Assembly (NCBI GenBank): GCA_031772625.1
Contig: CM062814.1
Location: 825,848,757 to 825,912,756 of the forward strand
From: Pinus tabuliformis
Taxonomy: Eukaryota > Streptophyta > Pinopsida > Pinales > Pinaceae
Length of the DNA: 64,000 nt
Direction of reading: 5' to 3'
A program made the position numbers and the translations under genes. Below are positions 35,880 to 48,052 of the stretch, in pieces. The notes under the pieces are model-generated. The model did not search any database. It was not told where the DNA came from and was given only the letters and a program-made list of their open reading frames with translations. How positions within the stretch are numbered: position 1 is the stretch's first letter; each line of letters begins with the position of its first letter.

Positions 35880-36114
35880 TTTACTATGTATGCATGCAAA
35901 ATATAGTTACACAAAAAATAGAGAACAAATGGAAAAAACCACTTGCAAACCACAATAACACAAGATATAACCTAGGAAAGCCTTTTGGGAGAAAACCCAC
36001 CTGGAAGGTGAGGTTGCTTCACTCTCTCTTTCTCTGAATGGAAATGTATGCAAGTACAATGAAGTGAAACATGTGGCATGTGTGATACTACATTGTACAA
36101 ACGTGGCACCAACA
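35880..36114 (-). repeat. Copia-like LTR fragment
   Basis: Read on the minus strand it starts tgttggtgccacg (36114 downward) and contains gtgggttttctcccaaaagg then ctttcctagg. The paired gggtttt / ttcctaggt blocks are typical of the R region of many plant Ty1/copia LTRs. No internal region is attached, and I could not define the 3' end. Probably a solo or truncated LTR. Confidence 0.45.
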
Positions 36115-36477
36115 CCCACCAAGCTACTACTTGCAAATTAGAGCTACCACAACTGATAAAGGAAAGGGAGATTCAAAACAGTCAAGGGATTCTCTCTATT
36201 TGATCTCTTTCTATCCACTCTCAGCTACTCTCCTCATCTATGGAACAAAATGCACTTGAATAGAATTGAACCCCTTTTCCTCCTGATGGTCCATTATAAC
36301 ACAACCCAATAGGCTACTAATGGTTATGTTTGACTCCTTTAACTCTTAACTAGAGTCACATTATGGACTCTTCTAGAGTCTTCTTCATCATGATCATGTG
36401 GCTAGCCCCTTTTCTATGAATAATGGGGGTTGATGTTGCATCCTTTCAAATCACGGTGAACAAAATAGGAAGGTCAA
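36115..36477. other. Unassigned flank
   Basis: No open frame or repeat I can support. It ends in the target duplication gtcaa (36473-36477) of the following element. Confidence 0.5.
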
Positions 36478-36778
36478 TGTTAGACCCCTATACTACTAGT
36501 GTAACCCCTTATTGTTATTAAGTACAACCCCCTTATTATATTTTTGTACCCATGTAGTCCCCATATTATTATTATTGTGCCCTTACATTATTATTGTTGT
36601 TGGTTCTGATTATATTATGACCCCTTAGACTCCTATATATAGAAAGGAGGTCTTGTCATTTGTATCATCTAAGAATTGTTCATTTGTGTAATGTAAATGA
36701 GGTTGCCCCCCTCGAAGAGGCTTATTTCTAAGGTGTTCTTCTATCTTTTCTATGTTTTTGTGAGCTTGTTTCATAACA
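36478..36778 (+). repeat. 5' LTR of shortened chromovirus-like element
   Basis: From tgttagacccc to tttcataaca. It shares ctcctatatatagaaaggagg, the caagaattgttcatttgtgt-type block and the ctcgaagaggct block with the 10-kb element. Confidence 0.92.
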
Positions 36779-37539
36779 TTTGGTATCAGAGCTTTGGATT
36801 CTAGGGTTTCATTGCTCCAAATAGGTCATTGTGGAATTTTCGCTATAACTTTCTTTCTGCGACGTTTCAAAAGCGAAAAAAAAAACCCATTTGAGATGGA
36901 CTCGCACTAAACCTCAAGTCCAAATTTTAGAGCTTGTCTCGCTATATTTTCGGAGATATGATCTGAGGAAGTTAGGGTTTTTGCAAGCTCCAGAATTTCA
37001 ACTAAAACAGGTCATCGTGGGATTTTCGCTATAACTCTTTCGCTACGAAGTTTCAGAAGCTAAAACAAAAACCCATTTGAGAAGAAATCGGTTTGAACCT
37101 CGGCTCTGAATTTCAGATCTTGTCTCGCTACAGTTTCAGAGATATAGTTTGAGGAAGTTAGGGTTTTTACAGACTGCCAAATTACATTCCAAACAGGTCA
37201 CCTTGGGAAAATCGTCATAACTGTCTCTCTGAGCATCAGATTGAAATTTCGTAAGTTACAGAAAGAGGACAAACTGTATTTTATTTTGTATATTTTTCAA
37301 ATCCAAAGGTCAAAATAGTGACACGTGACACTTCATACAAGTTCGCTCTTCTGAAAAGGTATATAATTAGGTCATCTTGGGAGATTGTGGATAACTCTTT
37401 CTTGGAGAATCCAATTTTGATCAAATTGGTGGCATTGGAAAGAGGACACAGAGGACTACTTCAGGTCACAATTTCAGAACTGGAAGAGCCGAAATTACAG
37501 ATTTATAATTGTTTCAAGATCGAGCTCCTAAAATCAAGA

Positions 37540-38183
37540 AAGGGCGATATGAGGAAGTTTGATGGCAAGGATCCGGTAAATTGGATACGACATACGGAGA
37601 AATATTTTGATCTACATGAGGTGCAACTATTACAAAAGGTACATATTGCATCTTAATATTTAGAACCAGATTAATTTTTATGGTATAAAGGGCTTTGTTC
37701 TCGTAAACCACTTGTTACATGGTCAATTTTCACGGAGGAAATGATAGCACATTATGAGGATACAAAGAGAAACACCTTTTTTAGCCATCTGATAAATCAC
37801 AAACAAAAGTGTTCAAATGCAAAGCACATTGAGGACTTAAAAAATTGAATATAAAAGTAAATGATATTCTAGAGAAGCAAAGGATTGATGTCTTCATAGG
37901 TACTTTAAAGGATAATATTCAACATGAGGTTCGTCTTTGGGAACCTGATTCATTGGAGAAGGCATTCAGGTGGGCAAGAAAAATTGAAAGCGAAATTATG
38001 GAAACAAGGGATCCCACCACTCATGACTATAATTATGGAAGTGTTTCTTCTCCTAGCCTTCCACAACCTACAAGGTTTACACCACAACAATTGAAGAAAA
38101 AAGAGAAAAAGGGCTTTGTTACAATTGTGATAGCAAATGCACTAAAGGTCATAAGTGTGCTGAGAATAAATTATTTTACATAG
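37540..38183 (+). pseudogene. Gag remnant
   Basis: The capsid segment MRKFDGKDPVNWIRHTEKYF (about 37549) and the RLWEPDSLEKAFRWARKIES block (about 37930-37990) match the Gag of the 10-kb element. A zinc-knuckle-like tail is suggested after about 38110. Decayed. Confidence 0.75.
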
Positions 38184-38260
38184 AGTATGAAGAGGAGGAA
38201 GAAAAGGATCAAGAAACATCAAAAGAAGAGGATATATGCAAGGACCTAACCCCAGAGAAA

Positions 38261-38625
38261 GAAGAAATGAATCCGACCATATCTTGTAAAGCATTGGCAA
38301 GAATTACCACTCCTCAAACTCTCAAGATAGAAGGACATATCAAGAAGAAAAAAGGTTCAAGAAGTGAAAGATCACATCGAGAAAGAAGAAATGAATCCAA
38401 CCATATCTTGTAATGCATTGGCCAGAATTACCACTCAAACTATCAAGATAGACGGACATATCAAGAAGAAAAATGTTCAAGAAGTGAAAGATCACATCAA
38501 GCATCAAGAAATGAATCTGACCATATCTTGTAAAGTATTGGAAGAAATTACCACTCCTCAAACTCTCAAGATAGAAGGACATATCAAGAAGAAAAAGGTT
38601 CAAGTAGTGAAAGATCACATCGAGC
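38261..38625 (+). repeat. Three tandem units of about 120 bp
   Basis: Units start at about 38261, 38385 and 38505 (periods 124 and 120 bp). Each encodes a version of EEMNPTISCKALARITTPQT then LKIEGHIKKKKVQEVKDHI. In related chromoviruses this segment (PAISxxALxGIxxPQTLKI) is the single-copy lead-in to protease, so it has been triplicated here. The units stay readable as protein across the array. Confidence 0.88.
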
Positions 38626-38639
38626 ATCAACAACAAGTT

Positions 38640-39333
38640 CTCCAACTTTTAAAGGATAAAACCACTTTGGTGCTGAATCAAATGAAACAACAGGTAGATC
38701 AACATCACAGTGAAAAAAAATTTGATGTAGGTGATTGGGTATTTTTACGGCTACATCTCAAGCAAGCTATTTATGAGAAGGAAATGTTGGAAATACTACA
38801 TGCACTTAATAAATGGCGACCTTATCCAATGGGAAGACACTTCAAGGTAAAAATGGATCATGATAGTCTTAAATACTTTTTAGAACAAATATTATCTTTA
38901 GAAGAATAGAAAAAAATGGGTCACAAATATGTTGGGTTATGACTTTGACATCATCTACAGAAAAGGGAAGAAATTTTTTGTTGCAGATGCACTCTCAAGA
39001 AAGGATGAGGATGTGGAAGCATTGTTTTGTGTTATTTCTATTATCCAACCAGATTGGATAAACGAAGCAAGGGATGAATGGAATAAGGACAAAGAAGTGT
39101 GGCTACTCATTCAAAAGTTGCAGAATATCCAAATTCAAACAATATTGTTAGAACTTGAAGAGGAAGGAAAAATCATATTGGAACCTGGAGCAGTCACAGA
39201 AACAAGAACCCGACAGCTACAAAATCGATCAATTTCAGAGTATCTCATCAAGTGGCAGAACTTACCCGCTGAAGATTCCACATGGGAGGACAAGAATTTT
39301 ATATCGAAGCATCAAGAACTACTCAAGCGTTGA
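38640..39333 (+). pseudogene. Integrase tail, RNase H and chromodomain pieces
   Basis: Pieces recognisable by comparison with the 10-kb element: an integrase C-terminal segment (VLNQMKQQVDQHHSEKKFDV, about 38670), an RNase H segment (YEKEMLEILHALNKWRPYPM, about 38770, to VADALSRKDEDVEALF, about 39020), and the chromodomain (QNRSISEYLIKWQNLPAEDS then TWEDKNF, about 39215-39310). Their order differs from a normal Pol, as expected of a rearranged, shortened copy. Dead. Confidence 0.75.
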
Positions 39334-39361
39334 GGACAACACTGTTTGAAGGAGAGGGGCA

Positions 39362-39725
39362 TGTTATGCCCCTATACTACTAGTGTAACCCCTTATTGTT
39401 ATTAGTACAAACCCCTTATTATATTTTTGTACTAATGTAGTCCCCATATTGTTATTATTGTGCCCCATAGAAGTCCACTATTGTTATTATTGTGCCCCAT
39501 AGAAGCCCACTATTGTTATTATTGTGCCCTTACATTATTATTGTTATGTCGGCTCTGATTATATTATGACCCCTTAGACTCCTATATATAGAAAGGAGGT
39601 CTTGTCATTTGTATCATCCAGGAATTGTTCATTTGTAAAATGTAAAGGAGGGCGCCCCCTCGAGAAGCTTATTTCTAAGGCGTTCATCTATCTTTTCTAT
39701 CTTTTAGTGAGCTCGTTTCATAACA
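39362..39725 (+). repeat. 3' LTR of shortened chromovirus-like element
   Basis: Partner of 36478-36778. It is longer because of a 33-bp unit (tattgttattattgtgcccc + atagaagcccac) present twice at about 39449-39513. The 10-kb element's LTR has one related unit. Confidence 0.92.
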
Positions 39726-41960
39726 GTCAACTTATGGGCAACATGACTTTTGCACACAGACTCCAATTGAGATGGTTTATACACCATTGTATAGGTATCT
39801 ATGTGTAGATTTAGTAGGGGGTGCATCGCTTAAGTAACAACCCCCCTCCCGGAAAAAATGTTATTTGAGGCCTCAAATTGCTTTTGAAATGTTTCAGACT
39901 CCAATTCACCATACTCGGACCCACTAGTAAAAATGATCATGTAAGCTTATTCCTCCACTTTTTAAACTCTAAAAGCATCAACATGGATGAAAAATAATAT
40001 GGTGATCCAATCCAAATAACACTCCCCCATTTTGGGAGGCTTTTGGTCCTCAATATCTTCTATTGAATGAGATGAGGAAATTTTTCTTCCACCTTCTCTT
40101 AGGCATACCATTTAGCCTTGCCTAGAAGACGTCCTTTCAGCTCAATATACTAAAGATCAGTTTGCCCCTATCTTGTAGTTCTATACCTCTTCTATGAAAT
40201 GATATCCCCTATCAACTTTGCCTGAGCATCTAGTGCCAAACCCTATACGAAAGGTAGGACCTATTCCACTTCTTGATCTAGCATGGAAGGCTCTTAAAGT
40301 TTTAGATTCTCTAATCATATAAGGAGGTAGACTAAGTCTATCAACATTATCTCCCACCTTCTCTGGTATCTCAAAGGGACCAACAGGCCTTCTCCCATGC
40401 CAATATTACTCCCATATCATATCCACTCACATTTGTCTCATCTTCGAAGGGTTGTTGCAAGTTTGGCAGTGTAATAATTGGTGCTTAACTATTTTTTCTT
40501 CTTTAACTCCTCAAAGGCCCTTTGTTGACCCTTTCCCCACTTGAAACTCACGCCACTTGTTGTTATGGCATGGAGTGGTGTTGCTACTATTGAAACGAGG
40601 CTATGAATTTCCCCATATATCATGCTACCCTAATCAAACTCTTGACCTTAGAAACATCATTAGGCATCGACCACTTCATAATGGCCTCCATCTAGGCAGG
40701 ATCTATCATCAACTCTACCCCACCTTTCACGTATCCTAGATACACCAAAGATTGTTGTGCAAACTCACACTTCTTGAGATTTGCCAATAGTTGGTGCTTC
40801 TTTAATGTATCTGTCACCTACATCAAATCTGAGATTGGCTTCTCCTAAATAGTGGTGTATACCAATATATCATCAAAGTAAATAATAACAAATGAATCTA
40901 TAAAAGGGTGTAGTATATCATTCACTAACCTCATAAATTGGTGCATTGCATAGGCCAAACAACATGACTAACCACTCATACAAACCTTTCTTGGTTTTGA
41001 AGTTGATCTTCCAATTATCTTCTTCTATGGCCTAAACTTGGTGATATCCTGACTTTAAGTCTAGCTTGGTGAAGTATTTGACTCGCTGCAATTGATCTAA
41101 TGGATCATCTATCCTGGGCAAGGAGTATTTATTCTTGAGAATATTTTTGTTTAAAACCCTATAAATAATGCATATCTCCCAAGTCCCATCCTTCTTTGAC
41201 ACAATAATGATGGGTGACCCATGTGTTGAGGTATTTATTCAAATGACACGATGTTCGAATAGTTACTACAACTACTTCTTCACCTCATTTTCCTCTATAA
41301 TAGATTGCATGTACAACCTAATGTTGGGAACAAAGATACTTGAGGAGTATATCTAGGTTCTTTGGGGATATAGCCAACATTTTAACCATATTTCTAAATT
41401 TTGTGGTGTACTCTTATAGACTGTGTCTTATCTCTGCCTGAAGTAATGCTACCAAATCTATTGGTCCTCTAAATACCTGATAGGGTAAAATAATCACTTC
41501 TAAGAGTTTTGTAATCATCCCACTTAGTTAGTAGAGGATCTCCCTCTAACCTTAGGGTATTTGTGCGGCTTTCCCACTAAGTCAGGGCATGGCCCTCTAG
41601 GTTCAGACGAGGCAATGAAAATTTATGTTCTTCCTCTATATGTAAATGCTTAAATAAACTTCTAATTATTGCAACCAAGGATTCAACTTCAAAATGTTAA
41701 TCTCATCTTTACATACCTTGATGTTGACCCTCACTTCCATCTTGAATAAGGATTGTGAATGGTTCACAACACTCAAATTAGGTTGATTATTTTCAGGTTC
41801 TTTTTTAGACTCCCTCTTTGGTTCTTCTCAATCTCCCCTCCGATATGACCTTTGTGTTAAAACCCTCATCTTCTTTGAATATCTTAAGATTATTGGTAAT
41901 GGTTGTCATGAGGAGGCTCACATTATGGTTTATATCTGCGATGCGTGCTTCTAACTACAC
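39726..41960 (-). pseudogene. Decayed Ty3/gypsy pol, minus strand
   Basis: The minus strand carries a worn Ty3 polyprotein. A Gag-like stretch lies at about 41900-41500. Then RT at about 41230-40860, with SPIIIVSKKDGTWEICIIYR, LPRIDDPLDQLQRVKYFTKL, DLKSGYHQV and IYFDDILVYT. The start of RNase H (KAFEELKKKK) is at about 40520. The order high-to-low is correct for a minus-strand element. There are many breaks and no terminal repeats or target duplication were found, so it is old. Confidence 0.7.
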
Positions 41961-42990
41961 AAGCATATCCTTTGCAAGATCTTGAGGGGTTATTAACAAC
42001 TATTTCCAGGGTTTTGTGACTTTCAGCTTAACCAATATGGATCCCTTGTAACTACCCGCAAAATACACAAAGTGTTTAATTTTGTAGTTATGGTTGGTCT
42101 TCATAATGTTTTCATTTGTACTTGTAATTATGAAATATAAATTATATTTGTAAAAGAAAAAATATTTGAAGCATGTTCTCCATGCTTGCAAGAAAAAGCA
42201 ATTTTTTTATTTCTTTTGTATTCAAAGGAAAATTTTATAAGGCATGTTCTTCATGACCATATCTTAAGCAGGAAAATGAAAACTTGAATTTGCACTTTTG
42301 ACACCACGAGATGCTCAAGTCGGCCTCCCAATGATGAAGTCATCCTAGCCCAAGAAACACCTACTAGACGCCTCCCTATCATGTACATATAGAGAGCACT
42401 TATCTCCACTCTATCACACAATTTGGATCACATATTCAAGGACATTTCTGATATGAAATAGTGAAGGAGGACAAAAGGAAAGAAGGTTGAAGTTGAAGGA
42501 TAAAAGGAAGCCAAGTTCAAGGAAGAATCTCTTCGCACATGTGAACTCTCTCTCTGTTGGCCTCGCATGTGTGATTGCAAGTCCGAAGTTTTGTGGTACA
42601 AGTATGATCAAGGTCCAAAATTATGAGATAAGGAGAGGTTGAAATTCAGATCCTATTGCAGACCTAGTGCGAGCTTAAAAGAGGCATATTGAAGTATCTT
42701 GGTGAAGCTTTAACTTGGCATCTTAGGCAAATTGTGGTTGTCATCTTGCTGATTATTTTGACTTTGATGTATCTCTTGTTGCATTGATTCTCTAAGGAAA
42801 TGGTTGGTTGGGTTTTTCCCCCTTAGTGGGTTTTACCAAGGTAAAATCTTCTTATCTCTTTGCGCATTGTGATCTCTATTACTCTATTGTCTATATGGTT
42901 GAATTTATGAATATGTAATTACTTAATGATACATCGAAAGAGCTAATAATCATCTACATCATTGGAAGTAATTATCAAATTTCATAAATA
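41961..42990 (+). mobile_element. Ty1/copia element, LTR and leader region
   Basis: Upstream of the copia Gag start. TATA-like gtacatatagagagcac lies at about 42380. An R-region-like pair, gttgggtttttcccccttag then tgggttttaccaaggtaaaa, lies at about 42808-42845; such gggttttaccaaggtaaaa blocks are common in plant copia LTRs. LTR bounds cannot be set because the 3' LTR lies beyond the right edge. Confidence 0.55.
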
Positions 42991-43004
42991 AGTAATTTGA
43001 GATC

Positions 43005-43222
43005 ATGTTGAAGAAACCCTATATCTTCAATCAAGTTGCATCCATGGCTTATATTATGAAATCAAAGAAAAATATAGAGGGGGCTACTAACTTTAGGGCT
43101 TGGAAGACAAGAATTGACGTAATTCTCGCAAGGGAAGATCTTTTCGAAATTGTGCAAGGCAAGGTGACTAAACCTGCGTATGAAGCAAGAAAGGATAATT
43201 ATAACAATGATGACATTACTTC
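43005..43222 (+). pseudogene. Copia Gag, first part, cut by the giant element
   Basis: Starts near 43005; MAYIMKSKKNIEGATNFRAW and KTRIDVILAREDLFEIVQGK match the N-terminal copia-type Gag (DUF4219/UBN2). It stops exactly at the target duplication acttc of the giant Ty3 element. The other part of the same Gag resumes at 62101. This shows the copia element was there first. Confidence 0.8.
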
Positions 43223-46200
43223 TCTTAGGGTCCTATGATTCATAGGATCAAATGATGATTGAATATTTTCTTTCAGTATATCAAATTGTAAATAATATTG
43301 CATGTTGCAAATGATTTCCAAAAAATAAAAATAAATAAATAAAAATGAAAAGAGGGTATATAAAAAGAATAATAATAAAAAAAGAAAGATGAAAAGAACC
43401 CCATGAAAAGAAAAAAGAGTGAAAGTGATGCAAATTCAAATGCCACTAGAAGAAAAATAGTTTTGTTTTGAAAAATAAATTAGGGATTGTGTGCAGCTTG
43501 TTTTAAATGCCACAATCACAGATCTTTGTTTGAATCATACAGTATAATCATGGTCAAACACATTTGAATTTTTGTTGTGAGAATAGAGAATAATTTAACC
43601 AAATTGTTTAAACTTGGTTAAAAGTAGGTAGATAGGTGAAGAAATTGATCCAATTGTTTAAGTTGGATCAATAATTTAAGTTGTAGGTTAGAACTTAGAT
43701 TAGGATAAAATCTCTCCTTCAAATGAAAATAAGAAGGGTTTGCACATTTAAATGCACCCTTAGTTGGTAGAAGATACTCCTTGATTTCAAAAGTTAGAAA
43801 AAAAGTATTAAAATGGTATTTTGAAGGTTTTAAAGCCATATGAGTTTTGGCCTAAGTTTGGGGCTTATAAAATAAAAATGAAACCCAACAATATGTTTTG
43901 TCATGTGGTGGATAAACGTCGGGCCTCTGGAAATCCAATTTACCCCTCTACATGTTTCCCCAAACCCATCACTTCCATGAATTTGTCCTCAAATTCCAAG
44001 CTTGCTACCAACCAGACCAAAGAGCCATTGTGGCCCACAATGGTGAAATTTTATTCACAATTACCTCTCAGTCAATTAACTGGATATTGCAGATCCCTCA
44101 TAATGATTCCACTGTTCCTTTCTCAGTGGAAATCCTAAATGAACTATATCAGAAATTAACCTTTTCTCAGAGATCCAAGATTTTCAAAATCTTCCTACCT
44201 GAAGATGCCCATCTCCCAAAAAAGAATCCATCTTATAACTCCTCCATTTTTTCAGACAAAGCTAAACAAAATATTTCTATACTCTCATGTTTACTAGGGT
44301 ATTATTCAAATGAATGGGTAGATGAACCTATTTTAGGTTTTTTGTCCATTTTCTCCACTGAAGAAAAACCCTTAGTAATTTTCAATTTTAGCCAGTTCCT
44401 TGCTGACAACATTCATGAACAATTCCTTAAGCTTCCAATTGAAGGAATGTTAAGATATGCCTCTATTCTTGTGTATATGTTTTTATTTTTTCAAGCAGAC
44501 AAATTCCCATTTGCAGTATAGAAGCTGAATGAACAAGGAGAGCCACACTCAGTCATCTTTTGGACTTCCATACCAAGAATAAATTCATAAGAATATAGCT
44601 TCAAAGACTTTATTGATCAGTTTATACATCCAGCTACATGTTTGTTGAGCAATGAGACAGTACCCAGGGTCAGTGCAGAAATTAAGAAGGTTTTATACCT
44701 AAGTGAGCAGGTCAGAACAAGTGACTGGTATTTATACCAGAATTACACCAAAATAAGAGTATATGGGTGCAAGTTTCCACCTTATAAACTACCCAGGTAT
44801 CTCCCAATGAGGATTTTTGCTTTAGAATACATCAGGCATATTATATACTCAGATGAGGTCCACTTTGTATCAGCAAAAAAGAAATCACAGTTCAGGATAA
44901 AGGCTCAGGTAGGACCATTTATTTGTAACAACAGGAAAGCAAGAGAGGAGGCAGATATCCTCCTAAAACAGATGAATTTTCCCTTGAGTTTTACTTGGTC
45001 ATATGACCCATTTGGTATGATCTCTAAACTAAGAGTGGAACAAAAAACCACTCCATATGTTCACACTCAGAGGCCTGAAATTGAGAAATACATGAACCAA
45101 GATGAGTGGGAAGAAAATACTCTACAGGAGGCAGAGGAGCAACTGCTATCTACCACTACTTCACAAACTCCCACACCATGGGAAAAAGCAGAGAAAAGGC
45201 CTCGGGATGAAGATTCTCCTTCAGTCAAAGATGTTTCGGCCAAACAATTCAAAATGTACACTAAGAAGCCAAGAACTAATCCTAAGATAGATTTTTCAAA
45301 AGAAGGAGCAGGACAAGCTCCTATAATATTCAAGACTCCACAATTTCCAGCAAGGGATAACATCTTTAGAGGATCTTTGTTCTCTTCAGTTTCATAAGGA
45401 AGTCCAAATACAACTTAGACATCAAAATTGATCTAAGGGAAAAGGGAAACAAGTATCTTTGACAAGTTTAAGGAAATAAAATGTAGGAATGAGCTTATCA
45501 AGGTCAACACTTATGACCAATTTCAAAAACAAACTTCTTCTACACAACATAGGCTCTTGTCAGCCTTCGACACTGAGAAGGGAAGAATGCAGATGGCATT
45601 CTTGCAGGCATAGGTCCTCCACCCTAAATCTGCAGTAGACTACAAGCAAACTACATTTGAGTTTGATACAAAGGATGTCCATCATATAGATCAGATGGAC
45701 ATGCACAGGCAAGCTGGGGAGATGATCTATTCTACATTGACAAGTACTGCAATGACTGCTTCCAAATTGCAGGTGTCCCTTACTAATATTCAATCCCAAT
45801 TAAAGCTTGAAAAGGCTTCTTCTTTAGAAAAAGATAATAAGATAAAATCCTTGGAAGACTTGGTCATTAAGATAGGATATGACCCAAGTAATGTTAAGGC
45901 AGCAGAAGAAATAGTCAAGAAGAAGAATGTTGACATAGTAACACTTAGAAAACAATTAAAAATGTCAGCAACCGAGGATCCACAAGCAAAATAAGTAGGG
46001 GAGACAGAGAGCCAAAAAGAAGATATGCTCAGATTAATTATGGAGCAAAATGCACAGATAAGGGACATGGAAGCAGAAATGGACAAGCTGATCAAAGAGA
46101 AAGAACAGAGTGCATAGCTATCTATAATCCCACTTGATGCAGTACCTCTTTCAACAATAGTACACACTTGAGCTTCTACATCGATTACAGCAGCAACGGC

Positions 46201-46224
46201 TACAACAACTACAGTAAGAGTTTT

Positions 46225-48052
46225 TGTTATCACAAAATCAAGCCCTGAGAGGCTGCTGATCAGGTAGACCTTGTGTAACTCTTTCAAACCAACTTTTGGT
46301 TGAGGCTTAGCCTCCCCAACCTGAGAGGGCTCTCTCACAAGATTAAAGATTTGGATAGTGAATAAGATCGCTAACTCTATGGATTGAAATCAAATGAAAA
46401 TGTATAAATGGTTGAAATGGTTGAAATGCCAATCAACAAGCATCTATTGGGCTATGGAGTCAAAGCATGTTTTAGTACAACAACAGATCAGCTTACATGG
46501 AAGTCAGGGCATAAAGAGTTTTAATCTACTAGCAAAACAGAGACATGATATAGGAAACACAGTTTATGAATTCATGAAGGAAGTTAGAGCATTATCAATG
46601 AATTCTAAGTAACATGTGTTCATACCACTGCAAGTGAGAAAATGAAGAAATCCATGAGGAAATAAAACACATAAAACCCTCTCTGAATCCTGAGTAGTAA
46701 AGCCAAACTTCTGCATTAACATAAAACATACAGTGTTCTGCAATAACATAATATGCACTGTTTCTCTTGAAATTTCCAACCCTTAATACATTAGTTTTCC
46801 TCCCATATATAGATTTCATGTAGATTCCTTCCTCCAGCATGAGGGGAATTCGAATTCCTTCTAATTTGACACCTATTGACACTTAAAACTAACTATTTAA
46901 TACAAAGGACAGCTAACTAGGAGTCCTAGAGACCTAATACAACTAGGAGTGTAACTCCTTATTATGATTACAACAACCTTATCTAAACATTTAAAACATT
47001 CTTTGAAACCTAAAAGTCCATGAAGTCGAATTTGATGGTGCTCATAACCTTCTAGCTGGCCCTTGATGACTCATCCTTTTGCTGTTCCTAGAAACTAGGA
47101 GACTGTCCCTTGCTCTGTTCTGGCTAAAAAATAGATCTTGGGACAGAGCTCATAACTTCTCATAAAACCTGTATTTGGAAAAACTGAGGGAGGCTTTTGT
47201 GAACCAATCCATGCTGAACAAAAACCTCTCTTGGTTTTTTGAAAAATATTTCCTACCGCCCAGAATGAGTCTTTGAAAAACAGGTGTAAAAATATGCTTG
47301 TGAAAAACTGCACTTACAGCAGTTTCATAGAGCAAGTTTGATCATTCATTTCTCTTAAATCATAATGGATTTGAAGAAATTGGAAGAGGTTTTTGTACTT
47401 CAGAATCTTAGGAATGAAAACCTATTTCACTTTTTAGATATGAGTTTTTAACTGCTTGGTAATCCCATTAGAAGTCGACTGCTCTTTTCATAACATAAAA
47501 CTTTGGAGTTCATAAAAGTCTTTCCTTTCCTTGTTTTGCCTTTGCTTGATGTTTATACCTTGTAATTAATCCCTTTCAGCTGCCCATCCTCAAAAAGTTA
47601 TCCTTTTGTCTTACAAAAATGGTCCATCAAATCACAATATGCAGCTACAGCAATTTCATAGCGCGCTACGAAACTGCTGTGCATTAGGCATCACTTACAG
47701 CAGTTTCGTAGCGCGCTACGAAAATGCTATGTAATTTCAAAACACAGTTTTAAGACTAAAATTTAACCTTTTTGAGTCTTTCTTTTTCTTGAAATGGCTT
47801 TCTCCACATGTCATGAAGCTTGTTCAAAACTGAATATAATAAACACCATTCTTCAAGGAAAACTTTCAAAATGTAATCTATATCAAAATTTAGGATTACC
47901 TTACATGCCTTGCTTGAGCCTTCAAAGAAATCTGATGGATGCTGACCCTGAGTTTGCCAAGTGCTTCTTATGCATGAAAGGAGCATGAGAATAACCAAGA
48001 CCAATTCTCCCTTACCTTACCCTTTTCCTTTGAAATCTTTTAAGTGATAACA
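46225..48052. mobile_element. 1.83-kb TG...CA insertion inside the giant LTR
   Basis: Absent from the other LTR. Its ends, tgttatcac and gtgataaca, are a perfect 9-bp inverted pair starting TG and ending CA, flanked by gtttt (46220-46224) and gtttc (48053-48057), a near-perfect 5-bp target duplication. That is the form of an LTR or LTR-derived unit. It could be a solo LTR or a small non-autonomous element. A TATA-like tatatatggg on the minus strand (about 46800-46810) suggests minus orientation. No coding domain is seen. It contains two GC-rich palindromes at 47648 and 47698. Confidence 0.8.
47648..47729. repeat. Two 32-bp palindromes, 50-bp period
   Basis: 47648-47679 and 47698-47729 are near-perfect dyads around agcgcgct, with arms cagca-tttcgt / acgaaa-tgctg. 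A related half (cagcagtttcatag) lies near 47319. They stand out as GC-rich in AT-rich DNA. Protein-binding sites or RNA hairpins are both possible. Confidence 0.85.

Larger units (their letters stand above)
36478..39725 (+). mobile_element. Shortened chromovirus-like element, kin of 10153-15670
   Basis: A 3,248-bp insertion flanked by the perfect target duplication gtcaa (36473-36477 and 39726-39730). The LTRs are 301 and 364 bp, start TG and end CA. A canonical tRNA-Met primer site (tggtatcagagc, 36781) follows the left LTR and the purine tract gaaggagagggg precedes the right one. LTR, leader, Gag and Pol pieces all match the element at 10153-15670, but most of protease, RT and integrase is absent, so it is an internally shortened, non-autonomous copy. 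LTRs differ by about 6% by eye, so it is older than the 10-kb relative. Broken in many places. Confidence 0.93.

Noticed and set aside
43821-44138. Host plant-mobile-domain gene near 44 kb
   Set aside because: The coding sequence lies inside both copies of a TSD-flanked LTR, so it belongs to the element.
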